Below, in pieces: positions 16,033 through 24,869 of a DNA stretch of 64,000 nt (its first letter is position 1; the number at the start of each line of letters is the position of its first letter). Position numbers and translations under genes: made by a program. Under the pieces are notes generated by a model. It was not told the DNA's origin. It ran no database searches and saw only the letters and a program-made list of their open reading frames with translations. Source of the stretch: Arcanobacterium pluranimalium (GTDB lineage: Bacteria; Actinomycetota; Actinomycetes; Actinomycetales; Actinomycetaceae); the NCBI RefSeq assembly GCF_016907845.1, contig NZ_JAFBCS010000001.1, positions 992,001 through 1,056,000 on the forward strand, read 5' to 3'.

Positions 16033-17205
16033 TCAGACGAGTTCCATTGCCTGCTGAGCGATAGCAAGCTCTTCGTTCGTTGGAACGACCATTACGCGCA
16101 CCGATGAATCTTCGGTGGAAATCGTGCGAGGTTCCTTTGAACGGACGCTGTTGAGGGCGTCGTCGATCTTGATACCGAATGCAGCGAGACGCTTGCACAC
16201 AGCTGCACGGAGGCGATCGTCGTTTTCACCAGCACCGGCAGTGAAGGTGATGACGTCGAGCCCACCCATAACCGCTGTGTATGCGCCAATGTAATGGAGC
16301 AGGCGGTGCACGTACACGTCAAGAGCTTCGATGGCATTGGCATCGCCCGAATCGGCGCGCTCCCAAACCTTGCGCATATCGTTATCGCCGGTCAGACCCT
16401 TCAAGCCCGACTTCTTATTGAATAGGGTGTCCACTTCGTCGGTGCTCATCCCGGCAACGCGCTGGAGATGGAATACCACGGCTGGATCGATATCACCGGT
16501 ACGAGTGCCCATCACCAGGCCCTCAAGCGGCGTCAATCCCATCGAGGTGTCTACTGCATGACCGTTGACGACGGCGGAAACAGATGCGCCGTTGCCCAGG
16601 TGCAGGACGATCTGCTTAAGATCCTCGCGGTCCAAAATCGCGGAAACCTTTTCCGAAATGTACTTGTGTGAGGTGCCGTGTGCGCCGTAGCGGCGAATTT
16701 CGTACTTTTCTGCCACCTCGCGGTCGAGCGCATAGACGGCGGCTTCGGCTGGAAGCTGCTGGAAGAACGCCGTATCGAAAACTGCCACGTGCGGCACGTC
16801 AAGCAGCTCACGAGCTACTTCAATGCCTTTCAAATGGGCAGGGTTATGAAGTGGTGCCAGCGGGCACAGTTCTTCGATTTTGGCTTGAACAGCGTCGTCA
16901 ATCACAGCAGCTTTGCTAAAGTACTTGCCACCTTGCACGACGCGGTGCCCAACGGCCTTAATATTCGCATCGGCGAGCTTTGGACCAACCGAATCGAACA
17001 GATCGAGAACCTTGCGCAGGCCATAGCCGTGGTCTGGAATGGTTTCGTCGATGTTGACCTCTTGGCCATTGTATTTATGCTCGATGTGGCCGATTTCTTC
17101 GCCAATACGTTCCACGAGTCCAGAAGCGAGCGAATCGCCGGTCTGCGGGTCTACGAGCTGGTATTTGATCGAAGATGAACCCGAGTTAATAACGAGAACA
17201 GTCAT
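16033..17205 (-). CDS. ackA: Acetate kinase
   Basis: A 390-residue acetate kinase, making ATP and acetate from acetyl phosphate. The N-terminal 'VLVINSGSSSIKYQL' phosphate-binding motif with Asn7, the 'HGTSHKYIS' block and 'TAGAGEND' near the C-terminus are all intact. I choose ATG 17205, which gives the usual N-terminus; a GTG two codons earlier is also possible, and the ribosome site (AGAAAG) is weak. It begins 20 bases after pta and both are on the minus strand, the classic acetate overflow pair. Confidence 0.96.
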   Translation of the reverse strand: MTVLVINSGSSSIKYQLVDPQTGDSLASGLVERIGEEIGHIEHKYNGQEVNIDETIPDHGYGLRKVLDLFDSVGPKLADANIKAVGHRVVQGGKYFSKAAVIDDAVQAKIEELCPLAPLHNPAHLKGIEVARELLDVPHVAVFDTAFFQQLPAEAAVYALDREVAEKYEIRRYGAHGTSHKYISEKVSAILDREDLKQIVLHLGNGASVSAVVNGHAVDTSMGLTPLEGLVMGTRTGDIDPAVVFHLQRVAGMSTDEVDTLFNKKSGLKGLTGDNDMRKVWERADSGDANAIEALDVYVHRLLHYIGAYTAVMGGLDVITFTAGAGENDDRLRAAVCKRLAAFGIKIDDALNSVRSKEPRTISTEDSSVRVMVVPTNEELAIAQQAMELV

Positions 17206-17225
17206 GAACACACTTTCTATATTTT

Positions 17226-18857
17226 TCAGCCCTGCGCTTGAATCGCAGTAATGGCAACAGTATTGACGATATCTTCAACGAGCGCTCCACGGGAGAGATC
17301 GTTGACAGGCTTGTTTAGTCCTTGCAGTACTGGGCCTACAGCCACAGCTCCAGCTGAGCGTTGCACGGCCTTGTAACCGATATTTCCAGCGTTGAGGTTC
17401 GGGAAAATGAACACATTTGCCTTGCCTGCAACTGGGGAATCAGGAAGCTTGGTAGCTGCAACTTTCGCATCCACAGCGGCGTCGTACTGGATTGGACCTT
17501 CGACGACGAGCTCAGGCTTGCGCTCGCGCACAATCCGGGTGGCTTCGACGACGGCGTCAACGTCTGGTCCTTTGCCAGAGGTGCCGGTGGAGTAGGAAAG
17601 CATTGCCACTCGAGGGTCGACGCCAAATTGAGCTGCGGTTTCTGCCGACGAAATGGCGATTGAGGCCAGCTGCTCTACCGTTGGATTAGTGGTAACTGCG
17701 CAGTCGCCATAAACGTAAACGCGGTCTTCCATGAGCATCAAGAAGCAGGAGGATACGAGATCAGCGCCGGGCTTCGTCTTAATGATTTGGAACGATGGAA
17801 CAATGGTGTGAGCTGTGGTATTGATGGCTCCCGAAACCATTCCATCGGCGTCACCCATATGAACCATCATGGTGCCGAAGTAGGAGAGATCTTTGACCGT
17901 TTCATAAGCTTGCTCGTACGTTACGCCTTTCTTTTCGCGCAGGCGAGCGAACTCAGTGGCGTATTTATCGAGCAGCTCAGGGTCTTCATTGGAGACGATC
18001 ACTGCCTGGGAGAGGTCAAGATTGAGCTGAGCTGCACGAGCGTGAATTGTTTCGGCATCGCCAAGCAAGGTGATGTCGGCGACTTCGCGAGCCAGCAGTT
18101 CATCGGCCGCGAGCAAGATGCGGTCGTCAGTGGATTCTGGCAGCACAATGCGCTTGCGGTTTGCACGAGCGCGGCCAATGAGCGAAGCAGTGAAGCTCAG
18201 TGGGGTGATCACATCCGAGCCGTGTTCCATCGCTGTCTTGAGAGCTGCAACGGCTTGCGCACCGAACTCACGCGGCGCGCCGTCAGGCAGCGAAATCACG
18301 GTGTTGTGATCGAGATCTTGTGGAGTTTTCTCTACGAAATCTGCAGGCGCATCGGTGATGATCATGCCGGAAATCGGGGCGTGCTCGTCCGAGATTTCGT
18401 TGGCGATGAGGTGCGCGATTGTTCCGATTTGTTCGCTGGAACGAAGCGCGCCGGAAAGAATTGGCAGCACGGAGGTGCCAAGGTTGGCAGCTGCGCGTCC
18501 AGTACGTGCAAGAACGCCGGGGTAGAGCGGATCGCCGTCAAGCAAACCGACGATGAGCACTGCGTCGAAATTGTGTGCGTAGTCTGTGTAACGTTTGACC
18601 AGCGCGTTCATTGCTTCGTTTTCGTCTGCCACTAAAGCCTGGCGGGTGCTTCCCCAGGCCAGATCGAGATCTTGTGGGCGACCAACGGCTTCGAGCAGCT
18701 CGCGGAAAGCGATATCGTCCTCAATCGGACCATTGGTAAATGCGCGGAATACGCCAAGGTTTTCGTAGTGCTCATTGAGTTTTTCGAGGCAAGCTTGAAC
18801 TACTCCGCGGGTTCCGGCGTTTCCTTCTGCCGCGGTCAAATAGACGCTCTTCGTCAC
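17226..18857 (-). CDS. pta: Phosphate acetyltransferase
   Basis: A 543-residue enzyme exchanging CoA of acetyl-CoA for phosphate to form acetyl phosphate. The C-terminal catalytic PTA_PTB domain (about 210-540) has 'VLPESTDDRIL', 'MVHMGDADGMVSGAI' and 'VFPNLNAGNIGYK'-type motifs (here 'FIFPNLNAGN'). The N-terminal part (about 1-200) resembles the P-loop-like and DRTGG-type region of long Pta proteins but is shorter than in E. coli, where the protein exceeds 700 residues. GGAGG lies 7 bases before the GTG start. It forms an operon with ackA. Confidence 0.94.
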   Translation of the reverse strand: MTKSVYLTAAEGNAGTRGVVQACLEKLNEHYENLGVFRAFTNGPIEDDIAFRELLEAVGRPQDLDLAWGSTRQALVADENEAMNALVKRYTDYAHNFDAVLIVGLLDGDPLYPGVLARTGRAAANLGTSVLPILSGALRSSEQIGTIAHLIANEISDEHAPISGMIITDAPADFVEKTPQDLDHNTVISLPDGAPREFGAQAVAALKTAMEHGSDVITPLSFTASLIGRARANRKRIVLPESTDDRILLAADELLAREVADITLLGDAETIHARAAQLNLDLSQAVIVSNEDPELLDKYATEFARLREKKGVTYEQAYETVKDLSYFGTMMVHMGDADGMVSGAINTTAHTIVPSFQIIKTKPGADLVSSCFLMLMEDRVYVYGDCAVTTNPTVEQLASIAISSAETAAQFGVDPRVAMLSYSTGTSGKGPDVDAVVEATRIVRERKPELVVEGPIQYDAAVDAKVAATKLPDSPVAGKANVFIFPNLNAGNIGYKAVQRSAGAVAVGPVLQGLNKPVNDLSRGALVEDIVNTVAITAIQAQG

Positions 18858-19157
18858 GAGAATTTCCTCCCTGAAGCGGGTTGCGCTTCAATAAATGTGA
18901 AACCGCTGGTAGCCAGGCACGTCCCTGGTTGCCGGGCACGCTCGTTGTGCTCTGCTTGAGGTAGCGTGCTCTGCTGGGTGGCAGCCGCCACTATGCATAT
19001 ATCATGCAAGTGGTGGAGCTACGTGCGATTTCCTATTTCTATTCCATCTTCGCACCAATGTCCTACAAAATGTGTGTTAAGTTGAAAAATCTGTAGTTTC
19101 TCACGTATTGCGTGTGATTTGCGTGATACGCTTCGGGGGAGTTTTGAAAGGGAGCGT
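18858..19157. other. Intergenic region between divergent pta and rlu genes
   Basis: 300 bases without a convincing gene. It must hold the promoters of both flanking genes. There are GGTAGC/GCCGGGCACG-type partial repeats near 18910-18975, but I see no clear hairpin, operator or small gene. Confidence 0.5.
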
Positions 19158-20120
19158 ATGCGTAAGAAGCGAAATGTGCGGCGTTCTCGCAGGATACGCG
19201 AGGTGCGGCCGCCGTTGCGGCGAGGGATTAATGCTTCGCGGATCGTGTTGCCCGATGGAGATTGGGCCACGCTGGGGCAGTGGGCGCATTTTCGTTTTGG
19301 CGACGACGTGTGGGAGGCCTTTCGTCATGGAGATTTTCTTGCCGACGGTGCAGTGGTGCTCGGTCCCGATACGCCATACGTTGCGCGCTCGCGGATTTGG
19401 ATTTTTCGCCCGGTGCTTGATGAACCCGATACGCCGATTGCACTCGATGTGCTTGCAGAAAATGAGCGTTTTATCGTAGTGGATAAGCCGCATGGGATGG
19501 CTACGATCCCGCGTGGCTCACACGTTGCCAATACGGTGACGGTGGCCGCACGCAGGCAGTTTGCTAATGACGAACTGGTATGTGCACATCGTTTAGATTT
19601 GGAAACGGCCGGTTTGGTGCTACTTACGAAAAAGATTGAGTATCGCAGCCTCTACCAAGATATGTTCCAGCGCCGAGAAATCGCGAAAGAATATGCAGCT
19701 ATTGCGACTGCGAGTGATCTTTTTGCCGACGGCGCTTGGCACCATTTTCAATTTCGGCTTGGCCGCCCACCTGGTCAAATGCATGTGGACGTGCTTGATG
19801 ACTGCGCACCGCTTGAGCAGGCAAATGGCGTGACGGACGTGCGCATGCTCGAATACGTCGATGTAGCCAAGCGTTACGCCCATTTTATTTTGAAGCCGAC
19901 GACGGGTTACACCCACCAACTGCGCACTACGATGAATCATGTGGGAGCGCCGATTTTTGGCGATCCGCTCTATCCGGTGAGGTTGAGCCTGGAAGATGAG
20001 GCGAAACGTGGACATTTCTTAAAGCTGCTAGCTGCGCGTTTGAGTTTCATTGACCCGGTTGATAAACGCGAATATTGCTTCGAGTCTCGCCAGCGTTTGG
20101 AGTTACCAAACGGGTATTGA
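19158..20120 (+). CDS. RluA-family pseudouridine synthase
   Basis: A 320-residue RNA pseudouridine synthase. The catalytic motif 'HRLDLETAGLVLL' carries the active-site Asp, and 'GYTHQLRTTMNHVGAPIFGDPLY' is the second family block. The basic N-terminus (rich in Arg/Lys over the first 25 residues) may help hold RNA. Start chosen at ATG 19158 with AAAGGGAG 4 bases upstream; a longer frame from 19119 lacks a ribosome site. The RNA position modified (rRNA or tRNA) is not evident. Confidence 0.9.
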   Translation: MRKKRNVRRSRRIREVRPPLRRGINASRIVLPDGDWATLGQWAHFRFGDDVWEAFRHGDFLADGAVVLGPDTPYVARSRIWIFRPVLDEPDTPIALDVLAENERFIVVDKPHGMATIPRGSHVANTVTVAARRQFANDELVCAHRLDLETAGLVLLTKKIEYRSLYQDMFQRREIAKEYAAIATASDLFADGAWHHFQFRLGRPPGQMHVDVLDDCAPLEQANGVTDVRMLEYVDVAKRYAHFILKPTTGYTHQLRTTMNHVGAPIFGDPLYPVRLSLEDEAKRGHFLKLLAARLSFIDPVDKREYCFESRQRLELPNGY

Positions 20121-20140
20121 GGAAATCAAGCGAGGTTGTA

Positions 20141-20164
20141 GACGATAAGACGATAAGACGATAA
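20141..20164. repeat. Short tandem repeat, 3 x 8 bp
   Basis: Three exact copies of GACGATAA between the pseudouridine synthase and the NUDIX gene, just before its ribosome-binding site. Copy number could vary among strains. Confidence 0.8.
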
Positions 20165-20188
20165 GGCGAGTGCTCAGGAGGTGCGAGA

Positions 20189-20590
20189 TTGAAGAAGTTG
20201 ATTCACGTTGTTGGCGCAGTGTGCGTCCGTGATGGAAGCATTTTAGCGGCTCAGCGAGGTGAGGGGCGCTCGTTAGCGGGGTTTTGGGAGTTCCCAGGCG
20301 GAAAGATTGAAGACGGCGAAAGCCCTCAGCAAGCCTTAGCGCGTGAGTTGCGCGAAGAATTGCTCACGGAGGTTGACGTTGGAGCGTTCGTTGCTCGTTC
20401 TGAGCACGAATACGAGTTCGGAACTGTGCGTTTGGACGCTTATTTTTGCACCGTCGTCGGCTCTTCGCCGCAGCTCACGGAACATCAAGCGATGCGGTGG
20501 TTGAGCGCTGACGAACTGTTCGACGTGCAGTGGGCGCCGGCCGATATTCCGATTATTGAGGAGCTGCGACGCAAGCTCCAGGCCGGTTAA
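20189..20590 (+). CDS. MutT-like NUDIX hydrolase
   Basis: A 133-residue NUDIX hydrolase resembling 8-oxo-dGTP diphosphatase. The NUDIX box is complete: G38, E44, R52, E53, E56 and E57 in the G-x5-E-x7-RE-x2-EE pattern. 'VVGAVCVRDGSILAAQRG' and 'GFWEFPGGK' are the MutT/CTP-pyrophosphohydrolase style flanks. TTG start at 20189, supported by a strong AGGAGGTG 5 bases upstream. It probably cleans oxidised nucleotides from the pool; other nucleoside di- or triphosphates are possible substrates. Confidence 0.9.
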   Translation: MKKLIHVVGAVCVRDGSILAAQRGEGRSLAGFWEFPGGKIEDGESPQQALARELREELLTEVDVGAFVARSEHEYEFGTVRLDAYFCTVVGSSPQLTEHQAMRWLSADELFDVQWAPADIPIIEELRRKLQAG

Positions 20591-20717
20591 CGCAGGCTGA
20601 CGCAACTCCACGCAGATTAACGGAAATCTGCGCCGAACGCCGTCCATTCTTTGACACTGAACCAAGCTTACATATGAGATTTTGCGAAATTATTTCGCGC
20701 TGAGCTGTGCCCTCCGA

Positions 20718-20730
20718 TAGGCTAGTTCCG
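20718..20730 (+). promoter_or_regulatory. Likely leaderless promoter of guaA
   Basis: TAGGCT at 20718-20723 ends 6 bases before GTG 20730, with no Shine-Dalgarno. Word and spacing are identical to those before guaB3 (12219-12231). Confidence 0.5.
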
Positions 20731-22301
20731 TGACTTTAGATGAACTTCGCCCAGTTGTAGTGGTTGATAATGGTGCCCAGTACGCCCAGTTGATTGCGCG
20801 CCGTGTTCGTGACGTGGGCTATTACTCCGAACTCGTGCCGCATTCATGGTCAGTTGAAAAGATTTTGGCTAAGAATCCGGCGGCGATTATTCTCTCTGGC
20901 GGTCCTGCCTCGGTGTATGCGCCAGGTTCGCCAGCGCTTGATCCTGCGCTTTTGCAAGCAGGTATCCCAGTTATGGGTATTTGCTACGGTTTCCAGCAGA
21001 TGGCGCAAGCCTTGGGTGGCGTCGTTGCCCAAACCGGACAGCGCGAGTATGGCGCTACTGAAGCGAGCGTCGTCGCCCCGAACGTTTTACTCCCGGGCGA
21101 CGACGGCGTCGAAAACGTGTGGATGAGCCACGGAGACGCTGTCACGGTTGCGCCGCAGGGTTTCACCGTAATTGCGACGACGCCGGGCGCGCCCGTTGCG
21201 GCGTTCGAGAATGTTGAAGCGAAGCAGTTTGGTGTGCAGTGGCATCCTGAGGTTGTGCATTCTGAGCACGGCAATGAGATGATTTTGCGCTTCTTGCGCG
21301 ACGGTGCTGGATTGAAAACGAACTGGGATTCCTCGGGAATTATTGACGACCAGATCGAGAAAATTCGTGCGCAAGTGGGGGATTCGCTCGTGATTTGCGC
21401 GCTTTCGGGTGGTGTGGATTCCTCGGTTGCGGCAGCGCTCGTGCACCGCGCGATTGGCGATCAGCTCACCTGTGTGTTCGTTGATCACGGTTTGCTTCGT
21501 GGCGGCGAAGCTGAGCAGGTCATCAATGACTATGCAGAAGCTCGTGGCATGAAGATTATGGCTGTGGATGAGTCAGAGCGTTTCTTGACTGCGCTCGCGG
21601 GCGTGACGGAGCCGGAGGAAAAGCGCAAGATTATTGGCCGCGAGTTCATTCGTTCGTTCGAAGCTGCACAGCGTAAGTTGATTGCTGAAGCTGGCGCGGA
21701 AGGGCGCGAGGTGAAGTTCCTCGTACAAGGCACGCTTTACCCAGATGTTGTTGAGTCTGGTGGCGGTGAAGGTACTGCCAATATTAAGTCGCACCACAAT
21801 GTGGGCGGTTTGCCAGAGGATCTCGATTTTGAACTGATTGAGCCGCTGCGTGATCTTTTCAAGGACGAAGTGCGTGCTATTGGTCTTGAGCTTGGACTTT
21901 CGGAGAAGCTCGTGTGGCGTCAGCCATTCCCAGGGCCAGGTTTGGGAATCCGCATCATTGGCGAAGTCACGCGCGAGCGTTTGGAGATTTTGCGCGCTGC
22001 AGATCTGATTGTGCGTGAAGAACTCACTAATGCAGGTTTGGATCGTGAGATTTGGCAGTGCCCAGTGGTGTTGCTGGCCGACGTGCGTTCGGTGGGTGTG
22101 CAAGGCGATGGGCGCACTTATGGGCATCCGATCGTTTTGCGGCCGGTGTCATCGGAGGACGCAATGAGCGCCGATTGGAGCAGGCTGCCGTATGACTTGC
22201 TGGCCAAGATTTCGAACCGTATTACCAATGAGGTTGCCGAAGTGAACCGAGTGGTGTTGGACTGCACGTCTAAGCCACCAGGGACGATCGAGTGGGAATA
22301 A
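20730..22301 (+). CDS. guaA: GMP synthase (glutamine-hydrolysing)
   Basis: A 523-residue GMP synthase, converting XMP to GMP. The N-terminal class I glutaminase domain has C85 in 'GICYGFQQ' and the His/Glu of 'WHPEVVHSE'. The ATP pyrophosphatase domain has the PP-loop 'SGGVDSS' (226-232), and the C-terminal dimerisation domain ends in the usual 'KPPGTIEWE'. Start GTG without ribosome site, probably leaderless. A good rho-independent terminator follows. Confidence 0.97.
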   Translation: MTLDELRPVVVVDNGAQYAQLIARRVRDVGYYSELVPHSWSVEKILAKNPAAIILSGGPASVYAPGSPALDPALLQAGIPVMGICYGFQQMAQALGGVVAQTGQREYGATEASVVAPNVLLPGDDGVENVWMSHGDAVTVAPQGFTVIATTPGAPVAAFENVEAKQFGVQWHPEVVHSEHGNEMILRFLRDGAGLKTNWDSSGIIDDQIEKIRAQVGDSLVICALSGGVDSSVAAALVHRAIGDQLTCVFVDHGLLRGGEAEQVINDYAEARGMKIMAVDESERFLTALAGVTEPEEKRKIIGREFIRSFEAAQRKLIAEAGAEGREVKFLVQGTLYPDVVESGGGEGTANIKSHHNVGGLPEDLDFELIEPLRDLFKDEVRAIGLELGLSEKLVWRQPFPGPGLGIRIIGEVTRERLEILRAADLIVREELTNAGLDREIWQCPVVLLADVRSVGVQGDGRTYGHPIVLRPVSSEDAMSADWSRLPYDLLAKISNRITNEVAEVNRVVLDCTSKPPGTIEWE

Positions 22302-22331
22302 GACCGCATATTATTGTGAGATAGTTTTCTG

Positions 22332-22372
22332 AGTGATTCTGGAGTTGTTGAAAGGCTCCAGAATCACTTTTT
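22332..22372 (+). terminator. Rho-independent terminator of guaA
   Basis: Perfect 13-bp stem AGTGATTCTGGAG/CTCCAGAATCACT (22332-22344, 22356-22368) followed by a run of T. Confidence 0.85.
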
Positions 22373-22493
22373 ATATGGGGTAGCTACCAGAGTTTAAGTA
22401 CTATTTACAAATCTTATGGACGTTGAGTGAGAGTTGGACGTTGAATGAGAGTTGCTAATGTTATGTAGACAGTCAAGACTATAGTGAATACGC

Positions 22494-22506
22494 TATACTT
22501 TTGACG
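22494..22506 (+). promoter_or_regulatory. -10 element, likely leaderless start of abiEi
   Basis: TATACT at 22494-22499 ends 6 bases before GTG 22506 and no Shine-Dalgarno is present, so the antitoxin message probably starts at its first codon. Confidence 0.45.
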
Positions 22507-23030
22507 TGTCTAAAATGGATGCGGTGTATGAAGCGGTAGACGACTTTGGCCTGATAAGCTCGGCTGAAGCTGCAAAACTCGGCGTGTCCAATGTGGAACT
22601 TGTTCAATATGCACACATGGGAAAGCTAGTTCGCGTTGCGCGTGGAATCTATCGGATGCCGGTGTGGCCTTTCCAACCGCAGGCTCCTTATGCAATTGCG
22701 GTTAAGGCAGCTGGAGAAAATGCATTCCTTTATGGTGAATCTGTAATCGCACTTTTGGGCCTTGCCCCAACGAATCCGACAAAGATGTGGATTGCTTCCA
22801 CAAGACGCATTAGGCGCAATTTAGGCAGTGGCACGGTGCTGATTCGAACAAATGAAGTTAATCCTTGTTGGATTGAAGGCATTCCTTGCCAGTCGGTTGT
22901 GGAGGCGATCGTAGCAGCTGCGCCAACGATGGGTGTGAGTAGGGCGTTTGATGCGGCGCGCGAAGCACTGGCTCAAGGAATTCTTACCAACGAGGAGATG
23001 AAGGTGATTAGTGGAAAGCTGACGCAATGA
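22506..23030 (+). CDS. AbiEi-like type IV antitoxin
   Basis: A 174-residue protein of the AbiEi antitoxin/transcription regulator family. An N-terminal winged-helix domain (about 1-50, with 'LISSAEAAKLGVSNVELVQYA' spread over two helices and 'LVRVARGIYR' as the wing) is followed by the AbiEi C-terminal region with 'FLYGESVIALLGLAPT' and 'WIEGIPCQSVVEAIVAA'. Such proteins repress their own promoter and neutralise the nucleotidyltransferase toxin. The gene overlaps the toxin frame by ATGA. The locus is more AT-rich than its neighbours, as for acquired defence genes. The antitoxin appears intact although the toxin is not. Confidence 0.85.
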   Translation: MSKMDAVYEAVDDFGLISSAEAAKLGVSNVELVQYAHMGKLVRVARGIYRMPVWPFQPQAPYAIAVKAAGENAFLYGESVIALLGLAPTNPTKMWIASTRRIRRNLGSGTVLIRTNEVNPCWIEGIPCQSVVEAIVAAAPTMGVSRAFDAAREALAQGILTNEEMKVISGKLTQ

Positions 23031-23851
23031 GCAAAAAGCCAAATAGTATGCGCCATTTGGATGACGCTATACGGAGAATTGTCGGTGGTTCTCCACAAGA
23101 TTTTGTTCGTGTTCGTACTGCCATAGCGAATGTTATTGTAGCGAGTATGCTTCCAGCTGGTGTGATAAAGGGCGGAAGTGCGCTTAAGCTACGCTATGGC
23201 GATGCAACTACCCGCTTCACCACCGACCTCGACACGGCTACGAGCATGGATGTGTCTGTATATATTCAACATTTAAGTGAAGCGTTTCGCGAAGGTTGGG
23301 AAGGCTTTGGTGGTCGCGTAATCCCCAAAGAACCCGCATCTCCTGCCGGAATTCCAGAAGACTATATTATGTAACCGTATGATGTGAAGCTCACGTACCT
23401 AGGTAGATCTTGGTGTACAGTGCTGCTGGAAGTTGGACATGATGAGATAGGTGATGCGCAAGCACCAGATTGGATTCAAGTCTCAGATATTGCTGCAATC
23501 TTTGACAAGATAGGTATTCTAGTTCCAGGGCGTATTGCAGTCATGTCACTAGATCATCAGATTGCTCAGAAACTACACGCATCTTCAAGCCGAGGTGATA
23601 GGGCTCGAGACCTTGTAGATCTTCAACTTATTCTTAATAGGTCTGAGATAGACCTCGTAGTGACACGAAAGACGTGTGAACGCTTATCTGCCTACAGAAG
23701 AGCCCAGACGTGGCCGCCGGAAATTATCAAACAGCCTGGCTGGGAAAGTTTATATATGGAGCATGCTGAGGGGATGTCAGTAGCACAAACTCTCGACGAA
23801 GCGATCGAATGGGTCAATCTGCTTATTGACCGAATCAATAATGCGCATTAA
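23027..23851 (+). pseudogene. AbiEii-like nucleotidyltransferase toxin, interrupted by in-frame TAA
   Basis: Toxin partner of the preceding antitoxin. The first part (23027-23374) has the nucleotidyltransferase core 'GGSALKLRYG' and 'TTDLDTA', the Gly-Ser and DxD metal motifs. The reading frame stops at TAA 23372-23374, then continues in the same frame to 23851 with the expected 'QIAQKLHA...RARDLVDL' region of AbiEii. A single base change (for example CAA to TAA) explains it. Residues 1-115 alone would lack the C-terminal half, so the toxin is probably inactive unless the stop is read through. No frameshift is needed. Confidence 0.8.
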
Positions 23852-23855
23852 GTAC

Positions 23856-24539
23856 TTACCCGATTGCCTCAACCCACTCGCGCACAAGCTCGGCGGATAC
23901 TGGTTCATCAAAGCTGCCCCCTGCACGTACTTTCGACCCTATGTGGAAGTTTCGGTAGCCGGCGTCTTTCAAAGGTGGGACGAGTCCGAGGCTCAGCCCG
24001 CCTCCAATGAGTATGCGGTCGGCTGCCCAGTGGTTTGTTTTTGCCAGGCTGAGCAGGTTATTTAGCCCCGCGGTGACTCCCGCCGCCGAGCCTGCCGTGA
24101 GCACGGTATCTGGTGTATAGCTCAGGCTTTCCAATGCATTCCAGGCTTGCACGTAATCCTGTGCGTGGTCGATGGCGCGATGGAAGGTATAATTTGGCGC
24201 AGCCATATTTATCGAGCTCAAGAGGTTGTCGATACGAGCCTTATCGATTGTTCCGTTTTTGAGGAAGCCCAGCACGACGCCGTTCGCGCCAGCATCGTAA
24301 AAATCTTGGGCAAGCGTTGCAAGTTCGGCGATCTCAGACCGGTTGCGTATTTCGAAGCCCTCGCAATGACGCAACATCACGCGCACAGGTATATCGACGG
24401 CGTTACATACCTCGCGTACGAGTCCCGGTGTTGGCGAAAGACCGTCGGAGTCCATTGTGCCAACGAGTTCAATCCGGTGGGCGCCGCCTTTTTCGGTGGC
24501 GATGGCATCGGTTGCGTTGAGGCAAATAACTTCGAGCAT
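23856..24539 (-). CDS. cutC: CutC family protein
   Basis: A 227-residue TIM-barrel protein of the CutC family, historically tied to copper homeostasis, though its molecular role is unsettled. Typical segments are 'EVICLNATDAIATEKGGAHRIEL', read in two parts here as 'ATEKGGAHRIELV' near residue 14, plus 'VRVMLRHCEGF' and 'TFHRAIDH'. The family usually has 'IRPRGGDF' in the third block; here it reads 'VMLRHCEGF', a normal actinobacterial variant. The gene is convergent with the AbiE pair, ending 5 bases from it. No partner genes are adjacent. Confidence 0.86.
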   Translation of the reverse strand: MLEVICLNATDAIATEKGGAHRIELVGTMDSDGLSPTPGLVREVCNAVDIPVRVMLRHCEGFEIRNRSEIAELATLAQDFYDAGANGVVLGFLKNGTIDKARIDNLLSSINMAAPNYTFHRAIDHAQDYVQAWNALESLSYTPDTVLTAGSAAGVTAGLNNLLSLAKTNHWAADRILIGGGLSLGLVPPLKDAGYRNFHIGSKVRAGGSFDEPVSAELVREWVEAIG

Positions 24540-24869
24540 TGTGGCTACCTTTCTGTGGACGACGCCGGTGTTGAGTTGCGTTGTTGGCGTTCAGTCTATC
24601 TGCTCATTTGTGCGGGAACTAGTGGCGTATCTCGCTTTGTGTATTTATGCCCGCTGTTCAGTGGGGGGGTGGAAACAAGGCGTTGGCGTGTTGTGATGCC
24701 GGGGAGAACTCGTTTGGGATAGTAATGGATAATTTGTCGGTTATTTTATAGGCCGTTAGTCATTAAATGTTGAAATAAGTAGATAAATATTTGATTAGCA
24801 TATAGATTTATTGGTGATTCCAATTGTTATGGTTATTTTGGAATCGATTCTTCGTTTCCCACATGGAGG
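24540..24869. other. Intergenic region upstream of the repeat-rich surface protein
   Basis: 330 bases with no convincing gene. The right half (about 24720-24860) is strongly AT-rich and contains an 8-bp inverted repeat GATTCCAA/TTGGAATC (24816-24823, 24838-24845) shortly before the surface-protein start, a possible operator or leader hairpin. A G7 run lies near 24663. Confidence 0.5.

Noticed and set aside
17787-18635. 282-codon frame on the plus strand
   Set aside because: Antisense shadow of pta.
24147-24722. 191-codon frame on the plus strand
   Set aside because: Antisense to cutC, no recognisable family and no ribosome site.
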